Assembly (NCBI RefSeq): GCF_900100665.1
Contig: NZ_FNCS01000001.1
Span: 541,119 to 605,118 of the forward strand
Length of the DNA: 64,000 bases
Direction: 5' to 3'
DNA from: Pelagibacterium luteolum
Lineage (GTDB): Bacteria > Pseudomonadota > Alphaproteobacteria > Rhizobiales > Devosiaceae
Shown here: one piece after another, positions 19,165 to 28,740 of the stretch
Numbering within the stretch: position 1 is the stretch's first letter
How the letters are laid out: the number at the start of each line of letters is the position of its first letter
Made by a program: the position numbers and the translations under genes
The notes under the pieces: generated by a model
Told to the model about the DNA's origin: nothing
Seen by the model: only the letters and a program-made list of their open reading frames with translations
Databases searched by the model: none

Positions 19165-20312
19165 GCGCCAACACGCAATTCGGGATCTATGTGCATTGGC
19201 CGTTCTGCGCGGCCAAATGCCCCTATTGCGACTTCAATTCCCATGTTCATCACGGCAAGTTCGACGAGGACAGTTTCGTCACGGCCTATGTGAAAGAGAT
19301 CGAGACAACGGCGGCGCGTGCGCCTGGTCGGCTGGTCGAATCGATCTTTTTTGGCGGTGGCACCCCCTCGCTGATGAAGCCTCAATCGGTCGGCACTATC
19401 CTTGAGGCGATCGGCAAGAACTGGCAGGTCTCCGACAGCGTCGAGATCACGCTTGAGGCCAACCCGACCTCGGTCGAGGCCGAGCGGTTCCGGGGCTATC
19501 GCGCCGCGGGCGTCAATCGCGTGTCGCTTGGCGTCCAGTCCCTGCGTCCGGAACCCTTGGCGCGGCTGGGCCGTCTGCATTCTGTGGACGATGCGGTGGC
19601 AGCGGTGCGGCTGGCGCAATCGATCTTCGATCGTTCGAGTTTCGACATCATCTATGCCCGCCCCGACCAGACGCTCGGTCAGTGGGAAGACGAATTGACC
19701 GAAGCGCTGGCGCTCTCGGACGGTCATCTGTCGCTCTACCAGCTGACGATTGAATCCGGCACGCGCTATTTCGACCTGTTTCGGGCCGGAAAGCTCAAAA
19801 TGCCGTCGGAAGATCTCTCCGCCGACATGTTCGAGATGACTCAAGAACTGACGGCCTCCTACGGCATCCCGGCCTATGAGATTTCCAACCACGCCCGCCC
19901 CGGGCAGGAAAGCCGCCATAACCTCATCTATTGGCGCTACGGCGAATATGCCGGCATCGGCCCGGGCGCGCATGGGCGTTTGATCATGGGCGGCGCGCGC
20001 CACGCGACGGCGGCCGAAAAAATGCCGTTCAAATGGTGGGAAAAGGTCATCGAAACCGGCGACGGGCTGGTGATCGACGATACGCTGACCTGGGACGAAG
20101 AGGGCGATGAATATCTCGTTATGGGCCTGCGCCTGCGCGAAGGCATCGATCCGGCTCGTTATCAGGCCCTGGCCCGGCGGTCGCTGACGGCGACCCAGAT
20201 CGCGTTTCTCAAAGACATCGGGTTCATCGAAACCCTGCCCAATGGCCGCCTGCGCGTCACCGACAAGGGCTGGCCGGTGCTCGACGCCGTGGTTGCGGAT
20301 CTGGCGGCTTAG
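19161..20312 (+). CDS. hemW: Radical SAM protein HemW (heme chaperone, formerly coproporphyrinogen oxidase-like)
   Basis: HemW is a 4Fe-4S radical SAM protein that binds heme and helps deliver it; it resembles HemN. The 383-residue protein has the cluster motif Cys16-x3-Cys20-x2-Cys23 in [14 protein letters not shown], a [11 protein letters not shown]-binding motif, and [21 protein letters not shown], where the HN-YW pattern is typical of HemW. The start is TTG at 19161, overlapping the rdgB stop (TTGA). A 23-codon longer frame would overlap rdgB deeply, so the TTG is preferred. Confidence 0.94.
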   Translation: MSANTQFGIYVHWPFCAAKCPYCDFNSHVHHGKFDEDSFVTAYVKEIETTAARAPGRLVESIFFGGGTPSLMKPQSVGTILEAIGKNWQVSDSVEITLEANPTSVEAERFRGYRAAGVNRVSLGVQSLRPEPLARLGRLHSVDDAVAAVRLAQSIFDRSSFDIIYARPDQTLGQWEDELTEALALSDGHLSLYQLTIESGTRYFDLFRAGKLKMPSEDLSADMFEMTQELTASYGIPAYEISNHARPGQESRHNLIYWRYGEYAGIGPGAHGRLIMGGARHATAAEKMPFKWWEKVIETGDGLVIDDTLTWDEEGDEYLVMGLRLREGIDPARYQALARRSLTATQIAFLKDIGFIETLPNGRLRVTDKGWPVLDAVVADLAA

Positions 20313-20347
20313 GCCGGGCGGCCTCCCAAGGCCCACCCTACCCCCAG

Positions 20348-20480
20348 CGTCATCCCGGCCCTGCGCCGGAATTCAATATGCTCCGCGCTTGTTTGATGCC
20401 GCTGTACTTAACTCGATTCCGAGCATACTGGCCCCCGCGGTCCCCGCTTTCGCGGGGACATGCTTTGCCCGGGGTGACAG
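20348..20480. repeat. Mosaic intergenic repeat, copy B (RIME-like)
   Basis: An element of about 133 bases between hemW and rsmI, beginning CGTCATCCCGGCCCTGCGCC and ending GCCCGGGGTGACA. It aligns over its length with the reverse of copy A (16369-16479). It has one extra block, GGTCCCCGCTTTCGCGGGGAC, which is a small hairpin of its own, inserted near the right end. Confidence 0.75.
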
Positions 20481-20580
20481 ACGGAGATTGTGTGCGCATC
20501 CCGGACATGGCCCCGCCTCGACTTTCACGACCCGGCTGCTACAAGACGGTTCGGGCCAGGCGCAGAAGGGGATCAGCGGC

Positions 20581-21465
20581 GTGAGTGATGAAAATGCCTT
20601 CGTGATCGCCGGTCACAAGATCAGCGCCGAGCGCCCGGCGCCCGGGCTCTATCCCGTTGCGACCCCGATCGGCAATCTGAAGGACATCACGCTGCGCGCC
20701 CTCGAAATCCTGGCGGGCGCCGATCTGGTTCTATGCGAGGACACGCGCCATTCGGCACGGCTGTTCGACGCCTATGGCATTAAGACGCCGCGCACCGCGC
20801 TCCATGAACACAATGAGCGCGCTCGGATCGATTCGATCCTTGCTCAGATCGGTGAGGGCAAGGCCATTGCGCTGATTTCCGATGCCGGAACGCCGCTGCT
20901 CTCGGATCCAGGCTTCCCGCTGGTGCGCGCCGCGCGCGAAGACGGGATCGATATCTTCCCTGTCCCCGGCCCCTCGGCGCTGCTGGCCGCTTTGACCGGC
21001 GCAGGGCTGCCGACCGATGCGTTTGCCTTTTTCGGCTTTTTGCCACCCAAAACCGGCCAGCGCACCAACGCACTCGCACCGCTCGCCACGCGCGCCGAAA
21101 CGCTGGTGTTTTACGAATCCCCACGCCGGCTTGGCGCCGCGCTCGCCGATATGGCGGCAGTGTTCGGGCCAGAGCGTCGCGCCGTAGTGGCCATGGAGTT
21201 GACCAAGCGCTTCGAGCGGTTTTTGAGCGGTAGCCTTGCCGATCTGGCCAGCCAGTTTGTCGAGGATGCGAAGGGCGAGGCGGTGATCGTCGTCGCCGGG
21301 TCCGACGGCAGCGTGCCGCCGATCAGCGGCGATTGGGAAGAGGCGTTGGCCGAGGCCATGGCCGAAATGCCCCTGCGCGCCGCAGTCGACGCGGTGGCGC
21401 AAAAGTTCAACCTCAAGCGCAAGCAGGTTTACGATGCGGCCCTCAAGCGCAAGCAACAGTCCTGA
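20581..21465 (+). CDS. rsmI: 16S rRNA (cytidine1402-2'-O)-methyltransferase RsmI
   Basis: Methylates the ribose of C1402 in 16S rRNA. The 294-residue protein has the tetrapyrrole-methylase-like fold: LYPVATPIGNLKDITLRALEIL, then DLVLCEDTRHSARLFDAYGI, then ALISDAGTPLLSDPGFPLVRAA. The last two contain the SAM- and RNA-site motifs. I chose GTG 20581 because the longer frame upstream runs through repeat copy B. Its 3' end overlaps yraN by 32 bases. Confidence 0.95.
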   Translation: MSDENAFVIAGHKISAERPAPGLYPVATPIGNLKDITLRALEILAGADLVLCEDTRHSARLFDAYGIKTPRTALHEHNERARIDSILAQIGEGKAIALISDAGTPLLSDPGFPLVRAAREDGIDIFPVPGPSALLAALTGAGLPTDAFAFFGFLPPKTGQRTNALAPLATRAETLVFYESPRRLGAALADMAAVFGPERRAVVAMELTKRFERFLSGSLADLASQFVEDAKGEAVIVVAGSDGSVPPISGDWEEALAEAMAEMPLRAAVDAVAQKFNLKRKQVYDAALKRKQQS

Positions 21466-21823
21466 TCCGCGCCGCCGCGCTGAAAGGGCCGGGCGCAGGG
21501 CCGAAACCCTGGCGCTCTGGTATCTGCGCCTCAAGGGCTATCGCATCCTCAAGACGCGCTACAAATCCCCGGTGGGCGAGATCGATATCGTCGCCCGGCG
21601 CAAGACGATGATCGTGATGGTCGAGGTCAAGCATCGCTCGCGGGCTGATCAATTGGGCCTTGCCGATGCGCTGGGTGCCGTCGATACGCGCCGCATCGTG
21701 CGCTGTACCGAGTGGTTTCAGTCACAGCACCCCGCCTATCATCACTTTGATTTCCGCTTCGATGTGATAGCCATTGCGCCCGGGCGCTGGCCGTACCATC
21801 TGATCAATGCCTTTTCCGCCTGA
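21434..21823 (+). CDS. YraN family protein (UPF0102, nuclease-fold)
   Basis: A 129-residue member of UPF0102. The conserved core [34 protein letters not shown], then MVEVKHRS, carries the Glu-Asp-Glu-x-Lys residues of a Holliday-junction-resolvase-like fold. Activity in this family is not settled. The start ATG 21434 lies inside the end of rsmI. The rsmI-yraN-gshB order is common in Hyphomicrobiales. Confidence 0.9.
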   Translation: MRPSSASNSPDPRRRAERAGRRAETLALWYLRLKGYRILKTRYKSPVGEIDIVARRKTMIVMVEVKHRSRADQLGLADALGAVDTRRIVRCTEWFQSQHPAYHHFDFRFDVIAIAPGRWPYHLINAFSA

Positions 21824-21843
21824 GATTTTCCAAGGAGCCCTCG

Positions 21844-22785
21844 ATGTCCCTTTCCGTCGCCGTTCAGATGGACCCCATCGACGCCATCAACCCGCTCGGC
21901 GATTCGAGCTTTGCCCTGATGCTCGAAGCTCAGGCGCGTGGACATACGCTCTCCTATTACACGCCCTCCTCGCTCGCCCAGCGCGGCAACAAGGTGACGG
22001 CGCGCGTGCATCGGGTGACGGTCGACGACAAGCAAAAGGGCATGCATTTCGCGCTCGAGGATTGGCAAAAGACCGATCTATCTGCGTTCGACGTGATCTT
22101 GCTGCGTCAGGATCCGCCGTTCGACATGAACTACATCACAACGACCCACATGCTCGAGCTGGTTCACCCCAAGGCGCTGGTGGTCAATCACCCCAGGGAA
22201 GTGCGCAATGCGCCCGAAAAAATCCTCGTCACCAGTTTCCCCGAGCTGATGCCCGATACGCTGATCACCCGCGACGAGGCCGAAATCCGCGCGTTTCGGG
22301 CCGAGTTCGGCGACATCGTTCTAAAGCCGCTATTCGGCAATGGCGGTGCGGGCGTGTTCCGCATCAAGCAGGATGATGAAAACCTCGGTTCGCTACTGGA
22401 AATGTTCAACGCCAATTTCCGCGAACCCTTCATGATCCAGCGCTATCTCCCCGATGTGCGCAAGGGCGACAAGCGCATCATCCTCGTTGATGGCAAGCCG
22501 GTCGCCGGTCTCAACCGCATCCCCATGGAGGGCGAAGCACGCTCCAACATGCACGCCGGCGGACGGCCCGAGCTGTCGGAATTGACGGCGCGCGAGCACG
22601 AGATTTGCGAGATTATCGGACCGGAACTCAAAAAGCGCGATTTGATCTTTGTCGGCATTGACGTGATCGGCGGGTATCTGACGGAGATCAACGTCACCTC
22701 CCCCACCGGTATCCGCGAGGTCAAGCGCTTCGGCGGGCCCGACATCGCGGTCCTGGTCTGGGACGCGATCGAAACGCGGCGCTAG
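21844..22785 (+). CDS. gshB: Glutathione synthetase GshB
   Basis: ATP-grasp ligase joining gamma-glutamylcysteine and glycine. The 313-residue protein starts [30 protein letters not shown], the typical GshB N-terminus. It has [23 protein letters not shown], the ATP-grasp Lys in [18 protein letters not shown], and the metal-binding [20 protein letters not shown] near the end. The start is preceded by AAGGAG. Confidence 0.97.
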   Translation: MSLSVAVQMDPIDAINPLGDSSFALMLEAQARGHTLSYYTPSSLAQRGNKVTARVHRVTVDDKQKGMHFALEDWQKTDLSAFDVILLRQDPPFDMNYITTTHMLELVHPKALVVNHPREVRNAPEKILVTSFPELMPDTLITRDEAEIRAFRAEFGDIVLKPLFGNGGAGVFRIKQDDENLGSLLEMFNANFREPFMIQRYLPDVRKGDKRIILVDGKPVAGLNRIPMEGEARSNMHAGGRPELSELTAREHEICEIIGPELKKRDLIFVGIDVIGGYLTEINVTSPTGIREVKRFGGPDIAVLVWDAIETRR

Positions 22786-22789
22786 CGTT

Positions 22790-23080
22790 TCACGCAGGCT
22801 TGGTCGCGATCCCGTCGAGCCACAGCGTATCGCTCTCATCGCGATGCGCGCCTGTGGTGCCAACATGCTTGGCGTCGATTTTCGGCCCGTTCTTGATAAC
22901 GTGGACCATCGCCATGCCATGGCCGCGGCCAAGTTCATAGTCGGTCTTCAACCAATCGAGGATCACGCTAGCCTTGATCTTGGGGTCATCGAACCCCTTG
23001 TCCTGCGCAAGCTTTACGATCTGGCGAGGCGTCAGCCCGGTCTTTTTCTCCACGGCATCGAGATAGGCTTGAAACGACAT
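22790..23080 (-). CDS. DUF4287 domain protein
   Basis: A 96-residue soluble protein starting MSFQAYLDAVEKKTGLTPRQIVKLAQDKG, which matches the DUF4287 pattern (a helical domain often found with DUF5655). It ends with a segment that includes YELGRGHGMAMVHVIKNG. Function is unknown. It is convergent with gshB (4-base gap). A longer frame upstream exists, but the ATG at 23080 has GGAAAG just before it and gives the family start. Confidence 0.75.
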   Translation of the reverse strand: MSFQAYLDAVEKKTGLTPRQIVKLAQDKGFDDPKIKASVILDWLKTDYELGRGHGMAMVHVIKNGPKIDAKHVGTTGAHRDESDTLWLDGIATKPA

Positions 23081-23198
23081 CGGGTCTTTCCTTTTGCGAT
23101 TGGTTTGATCCCCAATATGACGATCTTGTCCCCGCAATGCCGACCTCGATTAGGAGCAGGGCTTGCGATTGCGCCAGTTCGCTATAGGGTCGCCGCCT

Positions 23199-23214
23199 TG
23201 ATTCACGTGGAACA
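23199..23214 (+). promoter_or_regulatory. parS-like palindrome (site 3), before marC
   Basis: TGATTCACGTGGAACA matches 14 of 16 parS consensus positions. It lies in the divergent gap between the DUF4287 gene and the marC-family gene, 22 bases before the latter's ATG. Confidence 0.5.
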
Positions 23215-23235
23215 GACCGGGTTTTGGGGCCTTCG

Positions 23236-23862
23236 ATGACCGCCAGTTTTTTCGTCGCCTTCGCGACGTTTTTCGCGACGGTCGGCGTTGCCGATATCGC
23301 GTTCATCTTTGCCGGGCTGACCCGTAGCTACACGGCGCGCCAGCGCGTGGTTGCGGCCACCCGCGGCGTTGTAATCGCGACGGCAATCCTGTTGTTTTTC
23401 GCCTTTGTGGGCAATCTCATTCTCGATGTGTTCGGCATCACCCTCCCCGCGCTGCGCGTGGCTGGCGGTATTTTGCTGCTCTTGATCGCCATCGACATGG
23501 TGTTTGCCCGCCATTCGGGCGGCACCGGTACGACGACCGAAGAAGAGGCCGAGGGCATGACCCGCGAGGATATTTCGGTCTTTCCTCTCGCCATGCCGCT
23601 TCTGGCCGGCGCCGGCTCGATTTCGGCGGTGATCCTGTTCACCACCAGTGCAAGCTCGGACATGGAGTTCTGGGTGATTGTCGGTGCGCTTGTCGCCACG
23701 CTTTTCCTGGCTTGGCTGGCGCTGCTGGTCGCCATTCCCATCCAGCGGCTTTTGGGGCTGACCGGCATGTCGGTCGTCACCCGCGTGGTCGGCATCCTTT
23801 TGACCGCGCTCGCCGTCCAGTTCATCTTCGACGGCGTGCGCGAGAGTGGCGTTCTGGGATAA
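23236..23862 (+). CDS. MarC family integral membrane protein
   Basis: A 208-residue protein with about six membrane segments. The pattern FFATVGVADIAFIFAGLTRS, then LRVAGGILLLLIAIDMVFAR, then VFPLAMPLLAGAGSISAVILF is that of the MarC family (PF01914). Its transport role is unproven; the old link to multiple antibiotic resistance was withdrawn. I chose ATG 23236 over an in-frame TTG four codons upstream. Confidence 0.88.
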   Translation: MTASFFVAFATFFATVGVADIAFIFAGLTRSYTARQRVVAATRGVVIATAILLFFAFVGNLILDVFGITLPALRVAGGILLLLIAIDMVFARHSGGTGTTTEEEAEGMTREDISVFPLAMPLLAGAGSISAVILFTTSASSDMEFWVIVGALVATLFLAWLALLVAIPIQRLLGLTGMSVVTRVVGILLTALAVQFIFDGVRESGVLG

Positions 23863-23868
23863 GCGCGC

Positions 23869-24708
23869 CTATTTCAGCGGCGCGCAGCGTCCCTGAGGTG
23901 CGAGGCGCAGATAGGTTCTCGGGTCGCAGCCGGTCATGAAGAACTGAATCCAGTCGCTTTCCGAGCCGAACCATGCGTTCCTGTCCACATCGCCCGAAAT
24001 GCCCGGCACGGTGCCCGTCTGGGTATATTGCCAGAAGGTGAAGTCGCGGTTGCGGTAACGGTCGCGGGGTTCCGCTGCCACCGAGCGCAGCCACATCGGA
24101 TTGTCGAGCGGCACGCCTTCCAAAATGTCGCGATGGAAATTAATATCGGTATAGATGATCGGCACCTTGCCCGTATGGGCTTCCATGCCCGCAAGGATCA
24201 CCCGCACCTTGGCCAGAACCTCGTCACGCGTCAGGTTCGGTTTGCACGCCGAATGATTGTTCCACTCAAGATCGAGCACCGGCGGCAAGGCGTCGGGTTC
24301 GGCCGGCACATTGGCGGCAAACCATGCGGCCTGTTCCTCGCCCGAGCGGCACCAATAGATGAAGTGATACGCCCCGCGCGGAATGCCCGCTGCGCGCGCG
24401 CCATCCCAGTTGCGACGGAAATTGGGGTCGAGATGGTCGCCACCATCGGTCGCCTTGATAAAGGCAAATCGTGTGCCTGCCTGCGCGACCGTACGCCAGT
24501 CGATATTGCCCTGATGGCGCGAGATATCGATGCCATGGATGGGAAGAGAATGCGCCCGCGCAACACCGGGATGGGGTTTGCTGTCACCCTTGGCCGGATA
24601 ATAATTATGCCCACAAGCTGCCAGAATGCCGGCAAGCGCCAATCCGACGGCAAGCGGCAGGAATTTCTTGGCCAGGGCGGGTATCGCGAAGGCACGCTGT
24701 TGGGGCAT
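23869..24708 (-). CDS. Lipoprotein glycosyl hydrolase family 25 (muramidase-like)
   Basis: A 279-residue protein with a lipoprotein signal: basic start, hydrophobic LAVGLALAGILAACGH, lipobox LAAC at about residues 29-32. It is followed by a GH25 catalytic barrel with GIDISRHQGNIDW, then PVLDLEWNNHSACKPN with the acidic pair of the family, and a late FWQYTQTGTVPGISGDVDRNAW. Members cleave the peptidoglycan glycan chain. A periplasm-facing, membrane-tethered enzyme suggests own-wall remodelling rather than attack on others (inference). Confidence 0.92.
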   Translation of the reverse strand: MPQQRAFAIPALAKKFLPLAVGLALAGILAACGHNYYPAKGDSKPHPGVARAHSLPIHGIDISRHQGNIDWRTVAQAGTRFAFIKATDGGDHLDPNFRRNWDGARAAGIPRGAYHFIYWCRSGEEQAAWFAANVPAEPDALPPVLDLEWNNHSACKPNLTRDEVLAKVRVILAGMEAHTGKVPIIYTDINFHRDILEGVPLDNPMWLRSVAAEPRDRYRNRDFTFWQYTQTGTVPGISGDVDRNAWFGSESDWIQFFMTGCDPRTYLRLAPQGRCAPLK

Positions 24709-24840
24709 GGATACGATAAACTCGACAATTTGATTGAAACTGGGTTCAAATTGTCTCGCCCATTTTCCCTTAACGCCGTCCTCACAAGCATGGTTAAGAG
24801 AGCGTAAAGCCTCTCATAAGTGGCCCGAACGCCTGATTTT

Positions 24841-25206
24841 TTAGACTGCGAAACTCCGCGCCTGATCGATCACCATCGAGGTGTCATATGGCTTGGGAAT
24901 GAAGAGATCGGCATCCTCGTCCTCGACCGTCACACGGCCCGAGGTCACCAGAACGGCGATCTGCGGCCAGCGCGCCTTGATCGTATGCGCCAGATCGAGC
25001 CCGTTGAGCGTGCCGGGAAGTTCGACATCGGTAAAGACGAGACGGATCGAATTGCGCGATTCGAGCAGTTCCAGGGCTTCATCGGCGTCGGGCACTTCAA
25101 TCACCGAAAAGCCGGCATCGACCAGCGCCAGGGTAATGTCCATGCGCACCAGGGGCTCGTCCTCGACGACCAGCACGAGGGGATGGATGTTATCGGGGGT
25201 CAACAC
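24841..25206 (-). CDS. Single-domain response regulator (receiver only)
   Basis: A 121-residue CheY-like receiver without an output domain. It has LVLVVEDEPLVRMDITLALV with the acidic pair, the phospho-acceptor Asp in RLVFTDVELPGTLNGLDLA, the conserved Ser/Thr in VLVTSG, and Lys in FIPKPYD. I chose GTG 25206 (then LTPDNIHPLVLV) because GGAG lies 9 bases upstream; a TTG next to it is also possible. Such short receivers are common in Hyphomicrobiales. No partner kinase is nearby. Confidence 0.9.
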   Translation of the reverse strand: MLTPDNIHPLVLVVEDEPLVRMDITLALVDAGFSVIEVPDADEALELLESRNSIRLVFTDVELPGTLNGLDLAHTIKARWPQIAVLVTSGRVTVEDEDADLFIPKPYDTSMVIDQARSFAV

Positions 25207-25419
25207 AATACAAATCTCCAGGGTCGATTGGTCCGGTTTAAGGACCATGACGTTGAGGTCGCCGGCCAAAAAGGCGCGCCCTCACGCGTCTGGTTTTGGT
25301 GTCGTCTTAACAAATTAGGCCCAAATGGGGCTGCTTGTCTTCCGCTCAATGCGCGATGCCTCCCATCGTTCCCTCGTAAGGCGTGCGGAAACCGCGCGTC
25401 ATGCGTGCAAAGACTGCAT

Positions 25420-25434
25420 GTTCCACAAATGTTC
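25420..25434 (+). promoter_or_regulatory. LexA (SOS) box before comM/yifB
   Basis: GTTC-CACAAAT-GTTC fits the alphaproteobacterial LexA operator GTTC-N7-GTTC exactly. It lies 62 bases before the ATG of the comM-like gene, a position from which LexA could block its promoter. comM-type genes have been reported in alphaproteobacterial LexA regulons, which supports the call. Confidence 0.7.
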
Positions 25435-25496
25435 TTGTCAGATCGTGCTCGGCCCGTTAACCTTTGGCAAGGATCAATTCCATGCGAGGGGACGGC

Positions 25497-27017
25497 ATGG
25501 CAACGCGGATCACGACAGTCGCTTTCCAAGGCATCGATGCGGTGCCGGTCGACGTGCAGGTGCAGATAACGCCCGGCATGTTCAAGTTCAATATTGTCGG
25601 CCTGCCCGACAAGGCGGTGGGTGAAAGCCGCGAGCGCGTCCGGGCGGCGCTGATCGCATCGGGCTTGTCGCTGCCGATCAAGCACATCACCGTCAATCTC
25701 GCTCCCGCAGATCTGCCCAAGGAAGGGAGCCATTACGACCTGCCCATTGCGCTGGGCGTCATGGCAGCGATCGGCGCCATTCCGGGCGATATGCTGGAAA
25801 AATTCATGGTGCTGGGCGAGTTGGCACTCGACGGACGCGTCACCCATGTTGACGGCATCCTGCCCGCAGCGATTGCCGCCAATGCGCGCGATCTCGGCGT
25901 CATATGTCCCGCAAGTTGCGGCGCCGAAGCGGCCTGGGCGGGGGAAGATATCGAGATCATCGCCATCGATAATCTCTTTGCATTGGTCAACCATCTTGCC
26001 GGACGCCAGATCGCCGCGCGGCCCCAGCCCGTTCGAGCGCTACCCAATACCAGCGGCCCCGACCTGTCCGATCTGCGCGGACAGGACGTGGCGCGCCGGG
26101 CTTTAGAGGTCGCGGCGGCTGGGGGACATAATTTTTTGATGGTTGGACCGCCCGGCTCGGGCAAATCCATGCTGGCCCAGCGCCTGCCCTCGATCCTTCC
26201 CCCGCTCAATCCGCGCGAAATGCTCGACGTCTCGATGATTGCATCGATCGCCGGGGCGCTGAAAGGCAATGGGCTATCGGACCGGCGGCCATTCCGCGCG
26301 CCGCATCATTCTGCGTCCATGGCCGCTCTTGTGGGCGGTGGCTTGCGCGTGCGGCCCGGCGAGGTTTCGCTGGCGCATAATGGGGTTTTGTTTCTCGATG
26401 AATTGCCTGAATTCCAGCCCCAGACCCTCGACAGCCTGCGCCAGCCGCTCGAATCGGGTGAGACGGTCATCGCTCGCGCCAATGCGCGCGTCACCTACCC
26501 GTCGCGTTTCCAGCTCGTTGCGGCGATGAACCCGTGTAAATGCGGCATGGCGGGAACGCCGGGACACATTTGTCGGCGTGGCGAAAAATGTGCAGGCGAT
26601 TATCAGGGGCGTGTTTCGGGCCCGTTTCTGGACAGGATCGACATTCGGATCGATGTGCCTGCAGTTTCGGCATCCGACATGATCGGCGCCAAGCCCGGTG
26701 AATCGAGCGCCGTGGTCGCCGAGCGTGTGGCGCGGGCTCGGGAGATACAGCGCCAGCGCTTTGCAGCGCTGGACATGCCCGACGTTCACACAAATTCGGC
26801 GGCGCCCGTTAATCTCATCGAACAGATCGTTGCGCCCGACGCCGAAAGCCAGGCGCTGCTGCTCAAGGCGGCCGACACATTCTCGCTTTCGGCCCGCGCC
26901 TATCACAGGGTGCTCAAGGTGGCGCGAACCCTTGCCGATCTGGCCGGCAGCGATACCGTGGCGCGGCCCCATATCGCCGAAGCGCTGAGTTATCGCATAA
27001 ACATGGCGGGGGCTTGA
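25497..27017 (+). CDS. comM: YifB/ComM family Mg-chelatase-like AAA+ ATPase
   Basis: A 506-residue protein. The N-terminal Lon-protease-like ChlI domain is at about residues 20-165 (FNIVGLPDKAVGESRERVRAAL). The AAA+ domain has Walker A NFLMVGPPGSGKSMLAQRL and Walker B HNGVLFLDELPEF, with a zinc-finger-like CKCGMAGTPGHICRRGEKC insertion. A C-terminal helical domain ends the protein. ComM is a hexameric branch-migration helicase that helps integrate DNA during transformation. The ATG 25497 is chosen for its GAGGGGA ribosome site. The LexA box upstream fits a DNA-repair role. Confidence 0.93.
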   Translation: MATRITTVAFQGIDAVPVDVQVQITPGMFKFNIVGLPDKAVGESRERVRAALIASGLSLPIKHITVNLAPADLPKEGSHYDLPIALGVMAAIGAIPGDMLEKFMVLGELALDGRVTHVDGILPAAIAANARDLGVICPASCGAEAAWAGEDIEIIAIDNLFALVNHLAGRQIAARPQPVRALPNTSGPDLSDLRGQDVARRALEVAAAGGHNFLMVGPPGSGKSMLAQRLPSILPPLNPREMLDVSMIASIAGALKGNGLSDRRPFRAPHHSASMAALVGGGLRVRPGEVSLAHNGVLFLDELPEFQPQTLDSLRQPLESGETVIARANARVTYPSRFQLVAAMNPCKCGMAGTPGHICRRGEKCAGDYQGRVSGPFLDRIDIRIDVPAVSASDMIGAKPGESSAVVAERVARAREIQRQRFAALDMPDVHTNSAAPVNLIEQIVAPDAESQALLLKAADTFSLSARAYHRVLKVARTLADLAGSDTVARPHIAEALSYRINMAGA

Positions 27018-27037
27018 GCACGGGGCGTTGATAAAGA

Positions 27038-28615
27038 TCAGGCTGCGATGCCGCGGTCCTTGGTCGCCATGAACTCAAGCTCGGGATAATCCTTGGCGCA
27101 GCGGTCGATTTCCCACTGGCTGGGCGCCAGAAACACAGGATCGCCATAGCGGTCCTCGGCAATATTGAGCCTGTGGATCGCCGCGAATTTTTCGAACTGG
27201 GCGGCATTGTTGACCTTGACCCAGCGCGCCGTAACGTATTGTGCCGGCTCGATCCGGATCGGCACCGAATATTCGGCCTGTGCCCGGCTGGTCAGAACCT
27301 CGAGCTGCAATGGACCGACGGCGCCGACATAATAGCCCGAGCCGAGCGTCGGCTTGAACACCTGAACGACGCCCTCTTCGGCGAGATCGGACAGCGCTTT
27401 AGCGAGCTGTTTGGTCTTGGAGGCATCGGAGAGATGCACGCGGCGCAGCAACTCGGGCGCAAAATTGGGGATCCCCGTCACCGTCACGTCCTCACCATCG
27501 GTCAGCGTATCGCCCACCGAAAGCGTGCCGTGATTGGGAATGCCCACGACGTCGCCCGCCACGGCCTCATCTGCAAGTTCGCGCTCGCGCGCGAAAAAGA
27601 ACATCGGGTTGGCAACCTTCAGATCCTTGCCCGAGCGCACGTTTTTAAGCCGCATGCCGCGCTTGAGCGTGCCCGACGCCACCCGCACGAACGCCACGCG
27701 ATCGCGGTGGTTGGGGTCCATATTGGCCTGAACCTTGAAGACGAACCCCGTGCAGGCAGGATCGCCCGGCTCGACGGGTTGGGGCGCTGCCGGCTGGGTC
27801 CTGGGTTCGGGCGCAAATTTGCACACGGCTTCGAGCAGTTCACGCACCCCGATCGATTTGAGGGCTGAACCGAAATAAACCGGCGTCAGCGTCCCTTCTT
27901 CAAAGGCTGCCTGGTCAAATTTCGGCAAGGATTCGCGCGAGAGTTCGAGCCCTTCCATCGACGCAGCGATCTGCTGATTTTGCGTCGCGCCATAACGCTC
28001 AGCGATCGCCTCGACGCCGGGCGCATCGGTTTCCGGCTTGCCATCGGGGGCGATGAACCGGCCGCGTTCGAGATCGATCAGCCCGGAAAAGTCGACGCCT
28101 GCGCCCACCGGCCACATCATCGGCGCCGTATCGAGCGCCAGGGTCTCCATGATCTCGTCGAGAATTTCGAGCGTGTCGCGCGCTTCGCGGTCGATCTTGT
28201 TGACGAAGGTGATGATCGGGATGTCGCGCATGCGGCAGACTTCAAAGAGCTTGCGCGTCTGCGCCTCGATGCCCTTGGCGGCATCGAGCACCATGATCGC
28301 CGAATCCACAGCCGTCAGCGTGCGATAGGTGTCTTCGGAAAAGTCCGCGTGACCCGGCGTATCGAGAAGGTTGAGCGTCAGCCCGTCATGCTCGAAGGTC
28401 ATCACCGACGAGGTGATCGAAATCCCGCGCTTTTGCTCGATCTCCATCCAGTCGGACCGCGTCCGGCGCCGCTCGCCGCGCTCCTTCACCTCGCCCGCCA
28501 GATGGATCGCGCCGGAATTGAGCAGCAGCTTTTCTGTCAGCGTCGTCTTGCCCGCGTCCGGGTGCGAAATGATCGCGAAAGTGCGGCGGGTCTTGTAACC
28601 CGTTGGAGCGGTCAT
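27038..28615 (-). CDS. prfC: Peptide chain release factor 3
   Basis: RF3 is the GTPase that recycles RF1/RF2 from the ribosome. The 525-residue protein has the G1 motif IISHPDAGKTTLTEKLL, SSVMTFEHDGLTLNLLDTPGHADFSEDTYR (G3), and TFVNKIDREARDTLEILDEI (G4), followed by beta-barrel domains. Length fits the family (about 529). I chose ATG 28615 (MTAPTGYKTRR); the longer frame enters the intergenic gap. It is convergent with comM, 20 bases apart. Confidence 0.96.
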   Translation of the reverse strand: MTAPTGYKTRRTFAIISHPDAGKTTLTEKLLLNSGAIHLAGEVKERGERRRTRSDWMEIEQKRGISITSSVMTFEHDGLTLNLLDTPGHADFSEDTYRTLTAVDSAIMVLDAAKGIEAQTRKLFEVCRMRDIPIITFVNKIDREARDTLEILDEIMETLALDTAPMMWPVGAGVDFSGLIDLERGRFIAPDGKPETDAPGVEAIAERYGATQNQQIAASMEGLELSRESLPKFDQAAFEEGTLTPVYFGSALKSIGVRELLEAVCKFAPEPRTQPAAPQPVEPGDPACTGFVFKVQANMDPNHRDRVAFVRVASGTLKRGMRLKNVRSGKDLKVANPMFFFARERELADEAVAGDVVGIPNHGTLSVGDTLTDGEDVTVTGIPNFAPELLRRVHLSDASKTKQLAKALSDLAEEGVVQVFKPTLGSGYYVGAVGPLQLEVLTSRAQAEYSVPIRIEPAQYVTARWVKVNNAAQFEKFAAIHRLNIAEDRYGDPVFLAPSQWEIDRCAKDYPELEFMATKDRGIAA

Positions 28616-28740
28616 GGGTCTGGCCTGGGGTGAAATGATCGGTTTGGCCGCTCCCATATCAAACTTGCCCGCAAAAACAAAAAGATTCAGGTGAAGCACC
28701 GATCCGCATTTGGCATGCGGCGCGGTTGATCTTCGGGAAA

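Noticed and set aside
25325-25624. A 99-codon plus-strand frame over the start of comM
   Set aside because: It overlaps the comM N-terminus in another frame and includes the LexA box; no family pattern.
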